A DNA stretch of 64,000 nucleotides from Prauserella isguenensis (GTDB taxonomy: Bacteria; Actinomycetota; Actinomycetes; Mycobacteriales; Pseudonocardiaceae). The notes under the pieces were generated by a model, which was not told where the DNA came from, ran no database searches, and worked only from the letters and a program-made list of their open reading frames with translations. The stretch spans positions 1-64,000 of the forward strand of contig NZ_JACHWU010000004.1 of the NCBI RefSeq assembly GCF_014191605.1, in the 5' to 3' direction. This document shows, piece by piece, positions 18,347 through 26,997 of the stretch. The first letter of the stretch is position 1, and each line of letters begins with the position of its first letter. The position numbers were made by a program, and so were the translations under genes.

Positions 18347-19942
18347 GTGACCACTTCCACCAAGCCCGTCGTCCTCCTCGCCGAGAAGCTCGCTCCCTCC
18401 GCGGTGAGCGTCTTCGGAGACGAGGTCGAGATCCGGCACGTGGACGGAACGGACCGGCCGGCACTGCTCGAGGCGGTGAAGACCGCCGACGCGCTGCTCG
18501 TACGGTCCGCGACGCAGGTCGACGCCGAGGTGCTCGACGCCACCAGTTCGCTGAAGGTGGTCGCCCGCGCCGGTGTCGGTCTCGACAACGTCGACGTGCC
18601 CGCGGCCACCCAGCACGGTGTGCTCGTGGTGAACGCGCCGACGTCGAACATCGTTTCCGCGGCCGAGCACGCCGTCGCCCTGTTGCTGTCGGTGCTGCGC
18701 CGCGTCCCGGCCGCCGACCAGAGCCTGCAGGGCGGCGCATGGAAGCGCAGTTCCTACACCGGTGTCGAGTTGAACGGCAAGACCGTCGGCGTCGTCGGTT
18801 TCGGCAAGATCGGCCAGCTCGTGTCGCAGCGCCTCGGCGCGTTCGACACGAAGCTGCTGGCCTACGACCCGTACGCCTCGGCGGCCCGAGCCAAGCAGTT
18901 CGGCGTCGAGCTCGTCAGCCTCGAGGAGCTGCTCGAGCGCGCCGACATCGTCACGGTGCACCTGCCCAAGACGCCCGAGACCAAGGGCCTGATCGACGCG
19001 GCGGCCCTGGCGAAGACCAAGAAGGGCGTCGTCGTCGTCAACGCCGCCCGTGGCGGCCTGATCGACGAGGCTGCGCTGGCCAAGGCAGTGTCGGACGGCC
19101 ACGTGGGCGGTGCGGGCATCGATGTGTTCGAGTCCGAGCCGGTCACCGAGAGCCCGCTGTTCGGCCTGCCCAACGTCGTCGTCACGCCGCACCTCGGTGC
19201 GTCGACCAGTGAGGCGCAGGACCGCGCGGGCACCGACGTCGCGAAGTCGACACTGCTGGCGCTGCGTGGCGAGTTCGTGCCGGACGCCGTGAACGTCGCG
19301 GGCGGTGCGGTCACCGACGAGGTACGGCCGTACCTGCCGCTGGCGCAGAAGCTCGGCACCGTGCTGTCGGCGTTCAGCGCGAAGGCGCCGCAGTCGGTGG
19401 CGGTCGTGGCCTCCGGTGAGCTGTCGGGCGAGGATGTCAGCGTGCTGCAGCTGGCGGCGTTGCGCGGCGTGTTCGCCAACGTCGTCGAGTCGCAGGTGAC
19501 GTTCGTGAACGCGCCGCGGCTGGCCGAGGAGCTCGGCGTGCAGGTGTCGGTGACCACCGAGCCGGAGAGCCAGAACTACCGCAGCCAGCTGACCGTGCGT
19601 GCGGTGCAGGACGACGGCACGGCGCACACGGTGTCGGGTTCGGTAACCGGCAAGGAGGAGGTGCAGAAGCTGATCGAGATCGACGGCAGGCACTTCGACA
19701 TCCGCGCCGAGGGCAACATGCTCCTCATGGAGTACCCGGACAAGCCGGGCACCATGGGCCGCGTGGGCACCGTCCTGGGCGAGGCCGGGGTGAACATTGA
19801 CGCCGCGCAGATCAGCCAGACGGCCGACCGGTCGAATGCCGTGATGCTGCTGCGTGTGGACCGCCCGGTCGACCCGGCCCTGCTCGACCCGATCGGCGCC
19901 GCGGTGTCGGCCCGGAAGATCCGGTCGGTCACCTTCCCGTGA
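18347..19942 (+). CDS. serA: D-3-phosphoglycerate dehydrogenase
   Basis: A 531-residue long-form (type I, mycobacterial-like) enzyme that oxidises 3-phosphoglycerate to 3-phosphohydroxypyruvate with NAD, the first step of serine synthesis. The substrate domain has RSATQVDAEVL and ARAGVGLDNVDV, the nucleotide domain has VGVVGFGKIGQLV, and the catalytic NAARGGLIDE and TPHLGASTSEAQ blocks follow. An intervening (ASB) domain precedes the C-terminal ACT domain (MEYPDKPGTMGRVGTVLG), the site of serine feedback. GTG 18347 has GAAAGG upstream. It is transcribed alone, downstream of ilvC as in mycobacteria. Confidence 0.97.
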   Translation: MTTSTKPVVLLAEKLAPSAVSVFGDEVEIRHVDGTDRPALLEAVKTADALLVRSATQVDAEVLDATSSLKVVARAGVGLDNVDVPAATQHGVLVVNAPTSNIVSAAEHAVALLLSVLRRVPAADQSLQGGAWKRSSYTGVELNGKTVGVVGFGKIGQLVSQRLGAFDTKLLAYDPYASAARAKQFGVELVSLEELLERADIVTVHLPKTPETKGLIDAAALAKTKKGVVVVNAARGGLIDEAALAKAVSDGHVGGAGIDVFESEPVTESPLFGLPNVVVTPHLGASTSEAQDRAGTDVAKSTLLALRGEFVPDAVNVAGGAVTDEVRPYLPLAQKLGTVLSAFSAKAPQSVAVVASGELSGEDVSVLQLAALRGVFANVVESQVTFVNAPRLAEELGVQVSVTTEPESQNYRSQLTVRAVQDDGTAHTVSGSVTGKEEVQKLIEIDGRHFDIRAEGNMLLMEYPDKPGTMGRVGTVLGEAGVNIDAAQISQTADRSNAVMLLRVDRPVDPALLDPIGAAVSARKIRSVTFP

Positions 19943-20015
19943 TGACCTTCCCGTGACGGCGGCCCTGTAACAGGTCCGAACCATCACATTCGGGTAAAAC
20001 GCTACGAATTACGCT

Positions 20016-20092
20016 ATTGGGTGACGCCCCCGATGGTGTTGGCTGGCTGACTATCGATCGTCAACCTCCCGACCCATTGGGGGCGCCCCAAT
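20016..20092. promoter_or_regulatory. Palindromes directly before the S8 peptidase start
   Basis: ATTGGGG-gcg-CCCCAAT (20076-20092) is a perfect 7-bp inverted repeat whose last base touches the ATG at 20093, occupying the place of a ribosome binding site. A degenerate copy, ATTGGGTGACGCCCCCGAT, lies at 20016-20034, 59 bp upstream centre to centre. They may be a repressor operator or an mRNA hairpin limiting initiation. Confidence 0.55.
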
Positions 20093-23000
20093 ATGCATCG
20101 CTGGCGAGCACGACTGCTCGCGACCTGTTCGACCGCCCTGCTGGCCGCGACGTTCGCGGCGGGCGGGGCGTCGGCGCGGGACGCGGCGAGTATCGACCCC
20201 TTGCCGGCCGCGTCGGCCGACCTCGACCCGGGCCTCGCTCCCGACGGCATCTCGCCGCGCCTGGCCGACGCGCAGGGCCGGGTGTCGGCCTTCGTCGAGG
20301 TGAGGAAGCAGGCGGCGGTCGACGCGTTCAACGACGAGAAGGCCAACGGGACGAAGACCGCCGCGGCGGCCGCCAAGCGTGCCAGGGAGTCCGCTCTCGG
20401 CGCCGTCGACAAGGTCGTCGGCGGTCTCAGGGCGTCGGACGGGCGCACGACCGTACTGGCGCGCACGGCCAACGCGATCGTCGGCGCCGTCGTCTCCGCG
20501 GACGCGCAGCGGCTGCGTGAACTGGCGCGGCGCGACGACGTCGTGTCGGTCAAGCCGATCGTGCCGAAGCAGCACCAGAACGCCGGTGCGGACCAGCTGA
20601 CCAAGGCCGTCGACGTCTGGCAGCGGACGGGGCATTACGGCGAGGGCGTCAAGATGGGCGTCATCGACAGCGGGATCGACTACACGCACGCCACGTTCGG
20701 CGGGCCCGGCACCAAGGAGGCGTACGAGTCGGTCGACCCGACGAAGGAGGCCCCGGAGCTGTTCCCGTCGGCGAAGGTCGCGGGCGGCACGGACCTCGTC
20801 GGCGACGACTACGACGCCTCGGGTGAGAACGGCTCCGAGACCCCGAACCCCGATCCCAACCCGTTGCCCTGCATGGACCACGGCACGCATGTGGCCGGTA
20901 CCGCGGCGGGCTACGGCGTCGAGGCCGACGGGTCGACGTTCACCGGTGACTACTCGAAGCTCGACGGCGACGACCTGATGGACATGAAGGTCGCACCGGG
21001 CAGCGCCCCCAAGGCCGAGCTGTACGACATCAAGGTGTTCGGCTGCGCCGGGTCGACGGCCGTCATGGCGCAGGCGATGGACTGGACGCTCGACCCGAAC
21101 GGCGACGGCGACTTCTCCGACAAGCTCGACGTCGTCAACATGTCGGTCGGCAGCGACTACGGCGCGCCGGACGACCCGGAGGCCGACTTCGTGCGCAAGC
21201 TCGTCGACAACGACGTGCTGCCGGTGATGTCGGCGGGCAACGGCGGCGACCTGTACGACGTCGGCGGCAGCCCCGGAAACACGCGGGAGGGCCTCGGCGT
21301 CGCGAGTATCCGTGACTCCTACGTCCTGCGTGACGCGGTCGAAGTGGCCGCGCCGTCCGATGTGGCCGGTCGGGTGGCCGGGCAGTTCAGTCTGTACTAC
21401 ACCGATTACGAGTCCCTCGACATCACGAAGCCGGTCGTGGCGCTGTCGGAGGGCAACGCCCACGGTTGCGGCGAGTACTCCGAGTCCGACGCGGCCACGG
21501 CCGAAGGCGGGATCGTCTGGCTGGAATGGGACGACAACGACGGGACGCGCGAATGCGGCTCGGGCGCCCGTGCCGACAACGCCACGGCGGCCGGTGCCGC
21601 CGGCGTCGTGTTCACCTCCGGCCTGCAGAACTTCGGCGCGGCCATCGCGGGCAACGAGGACGTTCCCGTGTTCCAGCTGACCGGTGAGGCCACGGAGAAG
21701 CTGCGCCCCGCCCTCGACGCGGGCACCCTCGAGATCACCATGTCCGGCGACGGTCGCACGTCGCTTCCCACCGAGGACGAGTCCATCGAGGACACTCCGA
21801 GCTCGTTCAGCTCGCGCGGGGTGCGCGGCCCGGCCGTGAAGCCGGACCTGGCCGCACCGGGTGACACGATCGCCTCGGCCCTCATGGGCGGCGGGGACGC
21901 CGCCACCGTCATGTCCGGTACGTCGATGGCCTCGCCGCACGCGGCGGGCATCACGGCGCTCGTGCGTGAGGTGAACCCGGACTGGACCGCGACCGAGGTC
22001 AAGAACTCGGTCATGAACACCGCGGCCCACGAGGTGACCTCCGACGGCACGGTCGTCGGGCCGCAGCGCGTCGGCGCAGGCCGCATCGATGCCGAGGCCG
22101 CGGTCGACAACGACGTGATGGCGTACTCGCTGCGTGACCGCGAGGCCGTCAGCGTGTCGTTCGGCGTGCTCGAGGTCGCGCGTCCGACCACGAAGCGCAA
22201 GGTCGTCCGCATCGTCAACAAGGGCGACGAGACCGCGACGTACTCGGTCGGCCACGAGGCCTCCTCCACGATGCCGGGCGTGAGCTACGAGCTCTCGAAG
22301 GAATCGGTGACCGTGCCCGCGGGCGGCAGCGCCCACGTGACCGTGACGTTGCGGATCGACCCGTCGGCGATGCGCAAGACGATCGACCCGACGCTCGAGC
22401 GGAACCAGCTCGGCGCGCCGCGGCAGTTCGTCGCCGAGGCGGCGGGCCGCATGGTGCTGCAGCCCGAGGGCGACGGGGCGACGCTGCGGCTGCCGGTGCA
22501 CGCCGCGCCGAAGCCGGTGGCCAAGCTGCACCACTCGCGCAACATCGCGTTCCGCGGCGGCTCCGACACCGCGGACGTGCGGGTGCGGGGGCGTGGCCTG
22601 GACCAGGGGTCCGGCAGCGAGGCGTATCGCTCGCTGATGAGCATCATGGAGCTGCACGCCCGTTCACCGCAGCTGCCGCCGTGCCTCGGTGAGCAGACCA
22701 GCGAGTGCACCGTCAACGAGACGGCAGAGGGCGGCGACCTGCGCCACGTCGGTGCCACATCGGTGGGCGAGGGCGACGATGCGCTGCTCGCGTTCGGACT
22801 GTCCACGTGGGGCAACTGGTCGAGCCTCGGCGGGCACACGATCCCGTACGTCCAGACCGACACCGACGGTGACGGCCGGCCCGACTACGAGACATACGCC
22901 ATGCCGATGCCGTCCACCGACGTGCTGGTCGCCCACACCGTGCGACTCGCCGACGGCTCCACTGTGGACCTGCAACCGGTCAACGGCCAGTTCGGCGATG

Positions 23001-23395
23001 TCGACACCAACACGTTCGACAGCAACGTGGCGGTGCTGCCGGTGTCGTTGAGCGCGCTCGGAATCGACCCGGCGGCCGCCGCGCACGAGATCGGCTACAC
23101 GGTCGGTGTCTCCGGGTACTACGGCGACCCGGAGACCGGCGACGTCGACACGATCGACGAGCCGATCATCTTCGACCCGCTGAACCCCGAGTACACCGTG
23201 GCGGGTGCCGACGGTGCGGCGCTCTCGTACGTGGCGGGCCGCCGCGACACGTTCACGGTGACGCGGCACCCGGATTCGGCGGAATCGGCCGAGGGCCTGC
23301 TGGTGCTGAGCCACCACAACGCCTCCGGCAGCCGGGCCTCGACGATCGGCGTGCACGGACTCGACCACCGCACGGTCTCGACGACCGACGGCTGA
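20093..23395 (+). CDS. Secreted subtilisin-like (S8) serine peptidase
   Basis: An 1100-residue secreted protease. A signal peptide (HRWRARLL then a hydrophobic stretch ending ASA, about residue 28) precedes an inhibitor-I9-like pro-region and the peptidase domain. The catalytic triad is visible: Asp192 in VIDSGIDYTH, His263 in DHGTHVAG, Ser611 in SGTSMASPHAAG. A protease-associated (PA) domain is inserted between His and Ser (about residues 420-550), as in large actinobacterial and C5a-peptidase-like subtilases. Residues 680-1100 hold a fibronectin-like region and beta-rich modules with TDTDGDGRPDYET, a possible calcium loop. No sortase signal was seen. Substrate and role are unknown; extracellular protein scavenging is likely. 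No Shine-Dalgarno is visible. Confidence 0.95.
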   Translation: MHRWRARLLATCSTALLAATFAAGGASARDAASIDPLPAASADLDPGLAPDGISPRLADAQGRVSAFVEVRKQAAVDAFNDEKANGTKTAAAAAKRARESALGAVDKVVGGLRASDGRTTVLARTANAIVGAVVSADAQRLRELARRDDVVSVKPIVPKQHQNAGADQLTKAVDVWQRTGHYGEGVKMGVIDSGIDYTHATFGGPGTKEAYESVDPTKEAPELFPSAKVAGGTDLVGDDYDASGENGSETPNPDPNPLPCMDHGTHVAGTAAGYGVEADGSTFTGDYSKLDGDDLMDMKVAPGSAPKAELYDIKVFGCAGSTAVMAQAMDWTLDPNGDGDFSDKLDVVNMSVGSDYGAPDDPEADFVRKLVDNDVLPVMSAGNGGDLYDVGGSPGNTREGLGVASIRDSYVLRDAVEVAAPSDVAGRVAGQFSLYYTDYESLDITKPVVALSEGNAHGCGEYSESDAATAEGGIVWLEWDDNDGTRECGSGARADNATAAGAAGVVFTSGLQNFGAAIAGNEDVPVFQLTGEATEKLRPALDAGTLEITMSGDGRTSLPTEDESIEDTPSSFSSRGVRGPAVKPDLAAPGDTIASALMGGGDAATVMSGTSMASPHAAGITALVREVNPDWTATEVKNSVMNTAAHEVTSDGTVVGPQRVGAGRIDAEAAVDNDVMAYSLRDREAVSVSFGVLEVARPTTKRKVVRIVNKGDETATYSVGHEASSTMPGVSYELSKESVTVPAGGSAHVTVTLRIDPSAMRKTIDPTLERNQLGAPRQFVAEAAGRMVLQPEGDGATLRLPVHAAPKPVAKLHHSRNIAFRGGSDTADVRVRGRGLDQGSGSEAYRSLMSIMELHARSPQLPPCLGEQTSECTVNETAEGGDLRHVGATSVGEGDDALLAFGLSTWGNWSSLGGHTIPYVQTDTDGDGRPDYETYAMPMPSTDVLVAHTVRLADGSTVDLQPVNGQFGDVDTNTFDSNVAVLPVSLSALGIDPAAAAHEIGYTVGVSGYYGDPETGDVDTIDEPIIFDPLNPEYTVAGADGAALSYVAGRRDTFTVTRHPDSAESAEGLLVLSHHNASGSRASTIGVHGLDHRTVSTTDG

Positions 23396-23409
23396 GCGGA
23401 CGGGGTGAG

Positions 23410-23469
23410 CCCTCCCGCGGCGGCCGTCCCGACGGGTGGACACTCCGCTGGGCCGATGCCGCGGGAGGG
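23410..23469 (+). terminator. Long-loop inverted repeat after the S8 peptidase
   Basis: CCCTCCCGCGGC (23410-23421) and GCCGCGGGAGGG (23458-23469) are perfect 12-bp arms with a 36-nt spacer, 14 bp beyond the peptidase stop. It may act as a terminator. Confidence 0.5.
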
Positions 23470-23558
23470 AGCTCAGCGCGGGGTCCCGGGCACAGCCGTG
23501 AGGCCACCGGCCGGGGGACCCGCGAGGGGGTCGCATGGGCCGTTGGGGTGGTCGTGGG

Positions 23559-23586
23559 TCGACAGTTCGTCGACGCCCGGTAACCT
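23559..23586 (+). promoter_or_regulatory. Candidate leuB promoter
   Basis: TCGACA (23559-23564) and TAACCT (23581-23586), 16 bp apart, lie about 70 bp before the leuB start. No leader peptide was found in this 5' region. Confidence 0.4.
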
Positions 23587-23656
23587 GCCGTCGCTGGCTT
23601 TGGATGCGAATGGGGTACCCGCGGTCGATGGGGCCCGATCTGACGGAGGTGTGAGG

Positions 23657-24703
23657 ATGCGGCTCGCTGTGATCCCGGGTGATGGGATCGGGCCCGAAGT
23701 GGTCTCCGAGGCGCTCAAGGTGCTCGGGGAGGTCGTCCCGAACGCCGAGACGACGAGCTACGACCTCGGTGCGTCCCGCTGGCACTCGACGGGTGAACTG
23801 CTGCCCGAGTCGGTGCTGGGTGAACTCGCCGAGCACGACGCGATCCTGCTGGGCGCGGTCGGTGACCCGAGCGTGCCGAGCGGCATCCTCGAGCGCGGTC
23901 TGCTGCTGCGCCTGCGGTTCGAGCTCGACCACCACGTCAATCTCCGCCCCGGTCGGCTGTACCCGGGCGTGCAGGGCCCGCTGGCGGACCCGGGCGAGAT
24001 CGACATGGTCGTCGTTCGGGAGGGCACCGAGGGGCCCTACGCCGGCAACGGCGGACTGCTGCGCAAGGACACCGAACACGAGATCGCCACGGAGGTCAGC
24101 CTGAACACGGCCTTCGGCATCCGTCGGGTCGTGTCGGACGCCTTCCGCCGCGCCAACGAGCGCCCGCGCAAGCACCTCACGCTCGTGCACAAGACCAACG
24201 TGTTGGAGCACTCCGGATCGTTGTGGTCGCGGATCGTCGAGGAGGTCTCGCTCGAGTACCCGGAGGTGTCGGTGGCGTACTCGCACGTGGACGCCGCGAC
24301 GATCCACATGGTCACGGACCCCAGCCGGTTCGACGTGATCGTCACCGACAACCTGTTCGGCGACATCATCACCGACCTTGCGGCCGCCGTGACCGGCGGT
24401 ATCGGCCTGGCCGCCAGCGGCAACCTCGACATCTCGGGGCGCAACCCGAGCATGTTCGAGCCCGTGCACGGCAGCGCCCCCGACATCGCCGGGCAGAACG
24501 TCGCAGACCCGACGGCGACGGTGCTGTCGGTGTCGCTGCTGCTCGACCACCTGGGGGAGAAGGAGGCCGCCCGCCGCATCGAGGCGTCGGTCGCCTTCGA
24601 TCTCGCCACGCGGGACCAGGCGTCGCCGGGCACGACGACGGCGATCGGCGACCGGCTCGCCGCGCTGGTGTCGTCCAACGCGGCGCCGCGGCCCGCTCTC
24701 TGA
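23657..24703 (+). CDS. leuB: 3-isopropylmalate dehydrogenase
   Basis: A 348-residue NAD-dependent beta-decarboxylating dehydrogenase of leucine synthesis; such enzymes also act on erythro-3-methylmalate in the citramalate route to isoleucine. The N-terminal [13 protein letters not shown], the substrate arginine loop ([19 protein letters not shown]-like), [15 protein letters not shown], the catalytic [12 protein letters not shown] and [13 protein letters not shown] magnesium site, and [18 protein letters not shown] are all present. ATG 23657 has GGAGG 7 nt upstream; an in-frame GTG two codons earlier is a less likely start. A strong terminator follows, then the cimA leader, so leuB and cimA are adjacent but separately controlled. 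Confidence 0.97.
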   Translation: MRLAVIPGDGIGPEVVSEALKVLGEVVPNAETTSYDLGASRWHSTGELLPESVLGELAEHDAILLGAVGDPSVPSGILERGLLLRLRFELDHHVNLRPGRLYPGVQGPLADPGEIDMVVVREGTEGPYAGNGGLLRKDTEHEIATEVSLNTAFGIRRVVSDAFRRANERPRKHLTLVHKTNVLEHSGSLWSRIVEEVSLEYPEVSVAYSHVDAATIHMVTDPSRFDVIVTDNLFGDIITDLAAAVTGGIGLAASGNLDISGRNPSMFEPVHGSAPDIAGQNVADPTATVLSVSLLLDHLGEKEAARRIEASVAFDLATRDQASPGTTTAIGDRLAALVSSNAAPRPAL

Positions 24704-24720
24704 GCACACGCTGAGCTCCC

Positions 24721-24759
24721 GCGAAGGGCGCCCCGGCCGAGGGTCGGGGCGCCCTTCGC
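24721..24759 (+). terminator. leuB terminator
   Basis: A perfect 15-bp stem (24721-24735 with 24745-24759) and a 9-nt loop begin 17 bp after the leuB stop codon. Confidence 0.85.
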
Positions 24760-24829
24760 ATGTTCGGGCCCGGCGGCGGTGCCGGACCGGCGGACGGCGT
24801 GTCCGGAATGTGGGAACTGCGCCCAGTGG

Positions 24830-24860
24830 TTGGACGCGGCTGCCGGCGATATGGCATGCT
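24830..24860 (+). promoter_or_regulatory. cimA leader promoter
   Basis: TTGGAC (24830-24835) and CATGCT (24855-24860) are 19 bp apart. The -10 box ends 8 nt before the leader ATG at 24869, again suggesting a leaderless leader peptide. Confidence 0.55.
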
Positions 24861-24868
24861 CGGCGTCC

Positions 24869-24913
24869 ATGGACACGTTTCGCGTGATCATTATTGGCAG
24901 GCGCGCCGGGTAA
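24869..24913 (+). CDS. cimA leader peptide (Val-Ile-Ile-Ile)
   Basis: A 14-codon ORF encodes MDTFRVIIIGRRAG and stops at TAA 24911-24913. Codons 6-9 are GTG, ATC, ATT, ATT, three isoleucines in a row, two of them by the rare ATT. There is no leucine codon. A hairpin overlaps its 3' end and a T-tailed terminator follows, before cimA at 25063. This is the expected layout of an isoleucine-responsive attenuator. Confidence 0.82.
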   Translation: MDTFRVIIIGRRAG

Positions 24914-24972
24914 GTGCCCCGTAGGCACCCGGCGCGCAGACCTCTCGCATCTTCCCGCGGGGGGTCTTTTTT
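24901..24972 (+). terminator. Transcription attenuator of cimA
   Basis: GCGCGCCGGG (24901-24910), covering the last leader codons, pairs perfectly with CCCGGCGCGC (24928-24937), with TGCC/GGCA continuing the stem inside. Immediately after, AGACC (24938-24942) and GGTCT (24963-24967) enclose a loop with CCGCGG and run into TTTTTT (24967-24972), an intrinsic terminator 90 bp before cimA. A ribosome stalled on the Ile codons would disturb the first hairpin; how that relieves termination needs folding. Confidence 0.78.
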
Positions 24973-25062
24973 GTGGCCGCGGACGGCCGCAGTCGGCTCG
25001 CCACCGGCCCCAGTTGTTGGCCATTCCGCTTTTGTCCGGCACCGCGACGAGGAGACGAACCC

Positions 25063-26694
25063 GTGACCCGCACGGAACCCGCAGGCACCCCGCTCGGCGA
25101 TGACTTCCACCTGTACGACACGACGCTGCGCGACGGTGCGCAGCGTGAGGGAATCTCGTACTCGGTCGCCGACAAGATCGCCGTGGCACGGCACCTCGAC
25201 GAGCTGGGTGTCGGGTTCATCGAGGGCGGCTGGCCCGGCGCGATGCCGAAGGACACCGAGTTCTTCGCCCGCGCCGCAGCGGGGGAACTGCAGCTGAAGC
25301 ACGCCGCGCTCGTCGCGTTCGGATCGACACGGCGTTCCGGTGTGGCGGCCGGTGACGACCCGCAGGTGCGCGCGCTGCTCGATTCGCAGGCGCCGGTCGT
25401 CACCCTCGTGGCCAAATCGGACATCCGCCACATCGAGCGTGCGTTGCGTGTGGACGTCGACGAGGCATGCGCGATGGTCGCCGACACGGTGAAGTTCCTC
25501 GTCGGCGAGGGCAGGCGGGTGTTCCTCGACGCGGAGCACTTCTTCGACGGCTACGCCTACGATCCGGACACGGCACTGCGCGTGCTGGACGCTGCGGGGT
25601 CGGCCGGCGCCGACGTCGCCGTCCTGTGTGACACCAACGGAGGGCAGTTGCCGTTGGGTCTCGCCGAGACGGTGCGCGAGGTGCGTGAGCGCACCGGGCT
25701 GCGCATCGGCATCCACTGCCAGGACGACACGTCCTGCGCCGTGGCCAACAGCATCGCCGCCGTGCAGGCGGGCGCGACCCACGTGCAGTGCACCGCCAAC
25801 GGCTACGGCGAACGCGCAGGCAACGCCGACCTGTTCGCCGTCACCGGCAACCTCGTGGCCAAGCTCGGTATGGAGGTCCTTCCCACAGGAGGGGCCGCCG
25901 AGTTGACGCGCGTCTCGCACGCGCTGGCCGAGATCGCGAACATCGCACCCGACACCCACCAGGCATACGTCGGGTCGTCGGCCTTCGCCCACAAGGCAGG
26001 GCTGCACGCGAGCGCGATCAAAGTGGACCCGTTGCTGTACAACCACATCGACCCCGCGCAGGTCGGCAACGACATGCGCGTGCTCGTCACGGAGATGGCG
26101 GGCAAGGCGAGCCTCGAACTCAAGGGGCAGGAACTCGGTGTGGACCTCGCGGGCAACCCCCGCGCCCTCAGCAACACGGTGCACAAGGTGAAGGATCTCG
26201 AGGCGGGCGGCTGGTCGTTCGAGGCGGCGGACGCCTCGCTCGAACTGCTGATGCGGCGGGAGATCGCCGGATCGGACGGGCGGGAACCCGTGGGCCCGCC
26301 GTTCGCCCTCGAGTCGTACCGCGTGGTACTCGACCACCGCACCGACGGTGAGATCGTGTCCGAGGCGACGGTGAAGGTCCACGTCGCGGGCGAGCGGGTC
26401 ATCGCCACGGCTGAGGGCAACGGCCCGGTCAACGCGCTCGACGCCGCGCTGCGCAAGGCGTTGTCGCCGCACCTGGCGTGGCTGGACGAGATGTCCCTGT
26501 CGGACTACAAGGTGCGCATCCTCGTCAACCGCCAGGGCACCGGCGCGGTCACCCGCGTGCTCGTCGAGTCGTCCGACCGCGAGCGCGAATGGACCACCGT
26601 CGGCGTACACGAGAACATCGTCGAGGCCAGCTGGCTCGCGCTGTGCGACGCGCTCGCCCACAAGGCCCTCCGCGTCACTCCCGAGGCGTCCTGA
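25063..26694 (+). CDS. cimA: (R)-citramalate synthase
   Basis: A 543-residue DRE-TIM metallolyase that condenses pyruvate and acetyl-CoA to citramalate, leading to 2-ketobutyrate and isoleucine without threonine. The metal and catalytic motif YDTTLRDGAQREGISYS opens the TIM barrel; EGGWPGAMPKDTEFF is typical of the CimA (TIGR00977) group rather than LeuA. The CDTNGGQLPLGL and IHCQDDTSCAVANS blocks and AYVGSSAFAHKAGLHASAI follow. The C-terminal LeuA dimer/allosteric domain (about residues 410-540) would bind the feedback inhibitor. GTG 25063 has GAGGAG 8 nt upstream. The Ile-rich leader supports an isoleucine role. Confidence 0.93.
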   Translation: MTRTEPAGTPLGDDFHLYDTTLRDGAQREGISYSVADKIAVARHLDELGVGFIEGGWPGAMPKDTEFFARAAAGELQLKHAALVAFGSTRRSGVAAGDDPQVRALLDSQAPVVTLVAKSDIRHIERALRVDVDEACAMVADTVKFLVGEGRRVFLDAEHFFDGYAYDPDTALRVLDAAGSAGADVAVLCDTNGGQLPLGLAETVREVRERTGLRIGIHCQDDTSCAVANSIAAVQAGATHVQCTANGYGERAGNADLFAVTGNLVAKLGMEVLPTGGAAELTRVSHALAEIANIAPDTHQAYVGSSAFAHKAGLHASAIKVDPLLYNHIDPAQVGNDMRVLVTEMAGKASLELKGQELGVDLAGNPRALSNTVHKVKDLEAGGWSFEAADASLELLMRREIAGSDGREPVGPPFALESYRVVLDHRTDGEIVSEATVKVHVAGERVIATAEGNGPVNALDAALRKALSPHLAWLDEMSLSDYKVRILVNRQGTGAVTRVLVESSDREREWTTVGVHENIVEASWLALCDALAHKALRVTPEAS

Positions 26695-26847
26695 CGCCGT
26701 CGCCACGGGCGAACCACTGCACCAAGGGCACCGTGGTTGCATCGAACGCAGTCACGTGAGGCGTGTCCGCGAGGGGGCAGGTCGGGCACCGGGTGGGCGC
26801 GACGGGTCTTCCCCTCGCGGGGTGTACCGCCGTGGAGCGGTCGCCAT

Positions 26848-26889
26848 GGTGCCGAGTGCAGAACACGCGGTGCCGAGTGGCAGAACACG
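26848..26889 (+). repeat. 21-bp tandem repeat, locus E (2 units)
   Basis: GGTGCCGAGTGCAGAACACG starts at 26848 and recurs, with one inserted G, at 26869: a 21-bp period. The array lies in the 303-bp region between cimA and the FAH-family gene, which otherwise shows only a repeated CGCTCCGCGCC and the start-proximal promoter. Confidence 0.7.
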
Positions 26890-26997
26890 GGGCCCGCCAC
26901 CACCCACAACGAGGCGCTCCGCGCCCCAGGTACGCCCGCCCGTCGCCCACCACCGCCCAAACGGAGACGCTCCGCGCCACTGTTTACGATGGGGACC

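Noticed and set aside
20051-22657. 868-codon minus-strand frame opposite the S8 peptidase
   Set aside because: It mirrors the high-GC coding strand of a clear peptidase gene; composition (Arg/His/Gly-rich, no domains) is that of an antisense shadow.
23606-23655. Short ORF before leuB as a leucine leader peptide
   Set aside because: Its 16 codons contain only one Leu and no T-tailed terminator follows.
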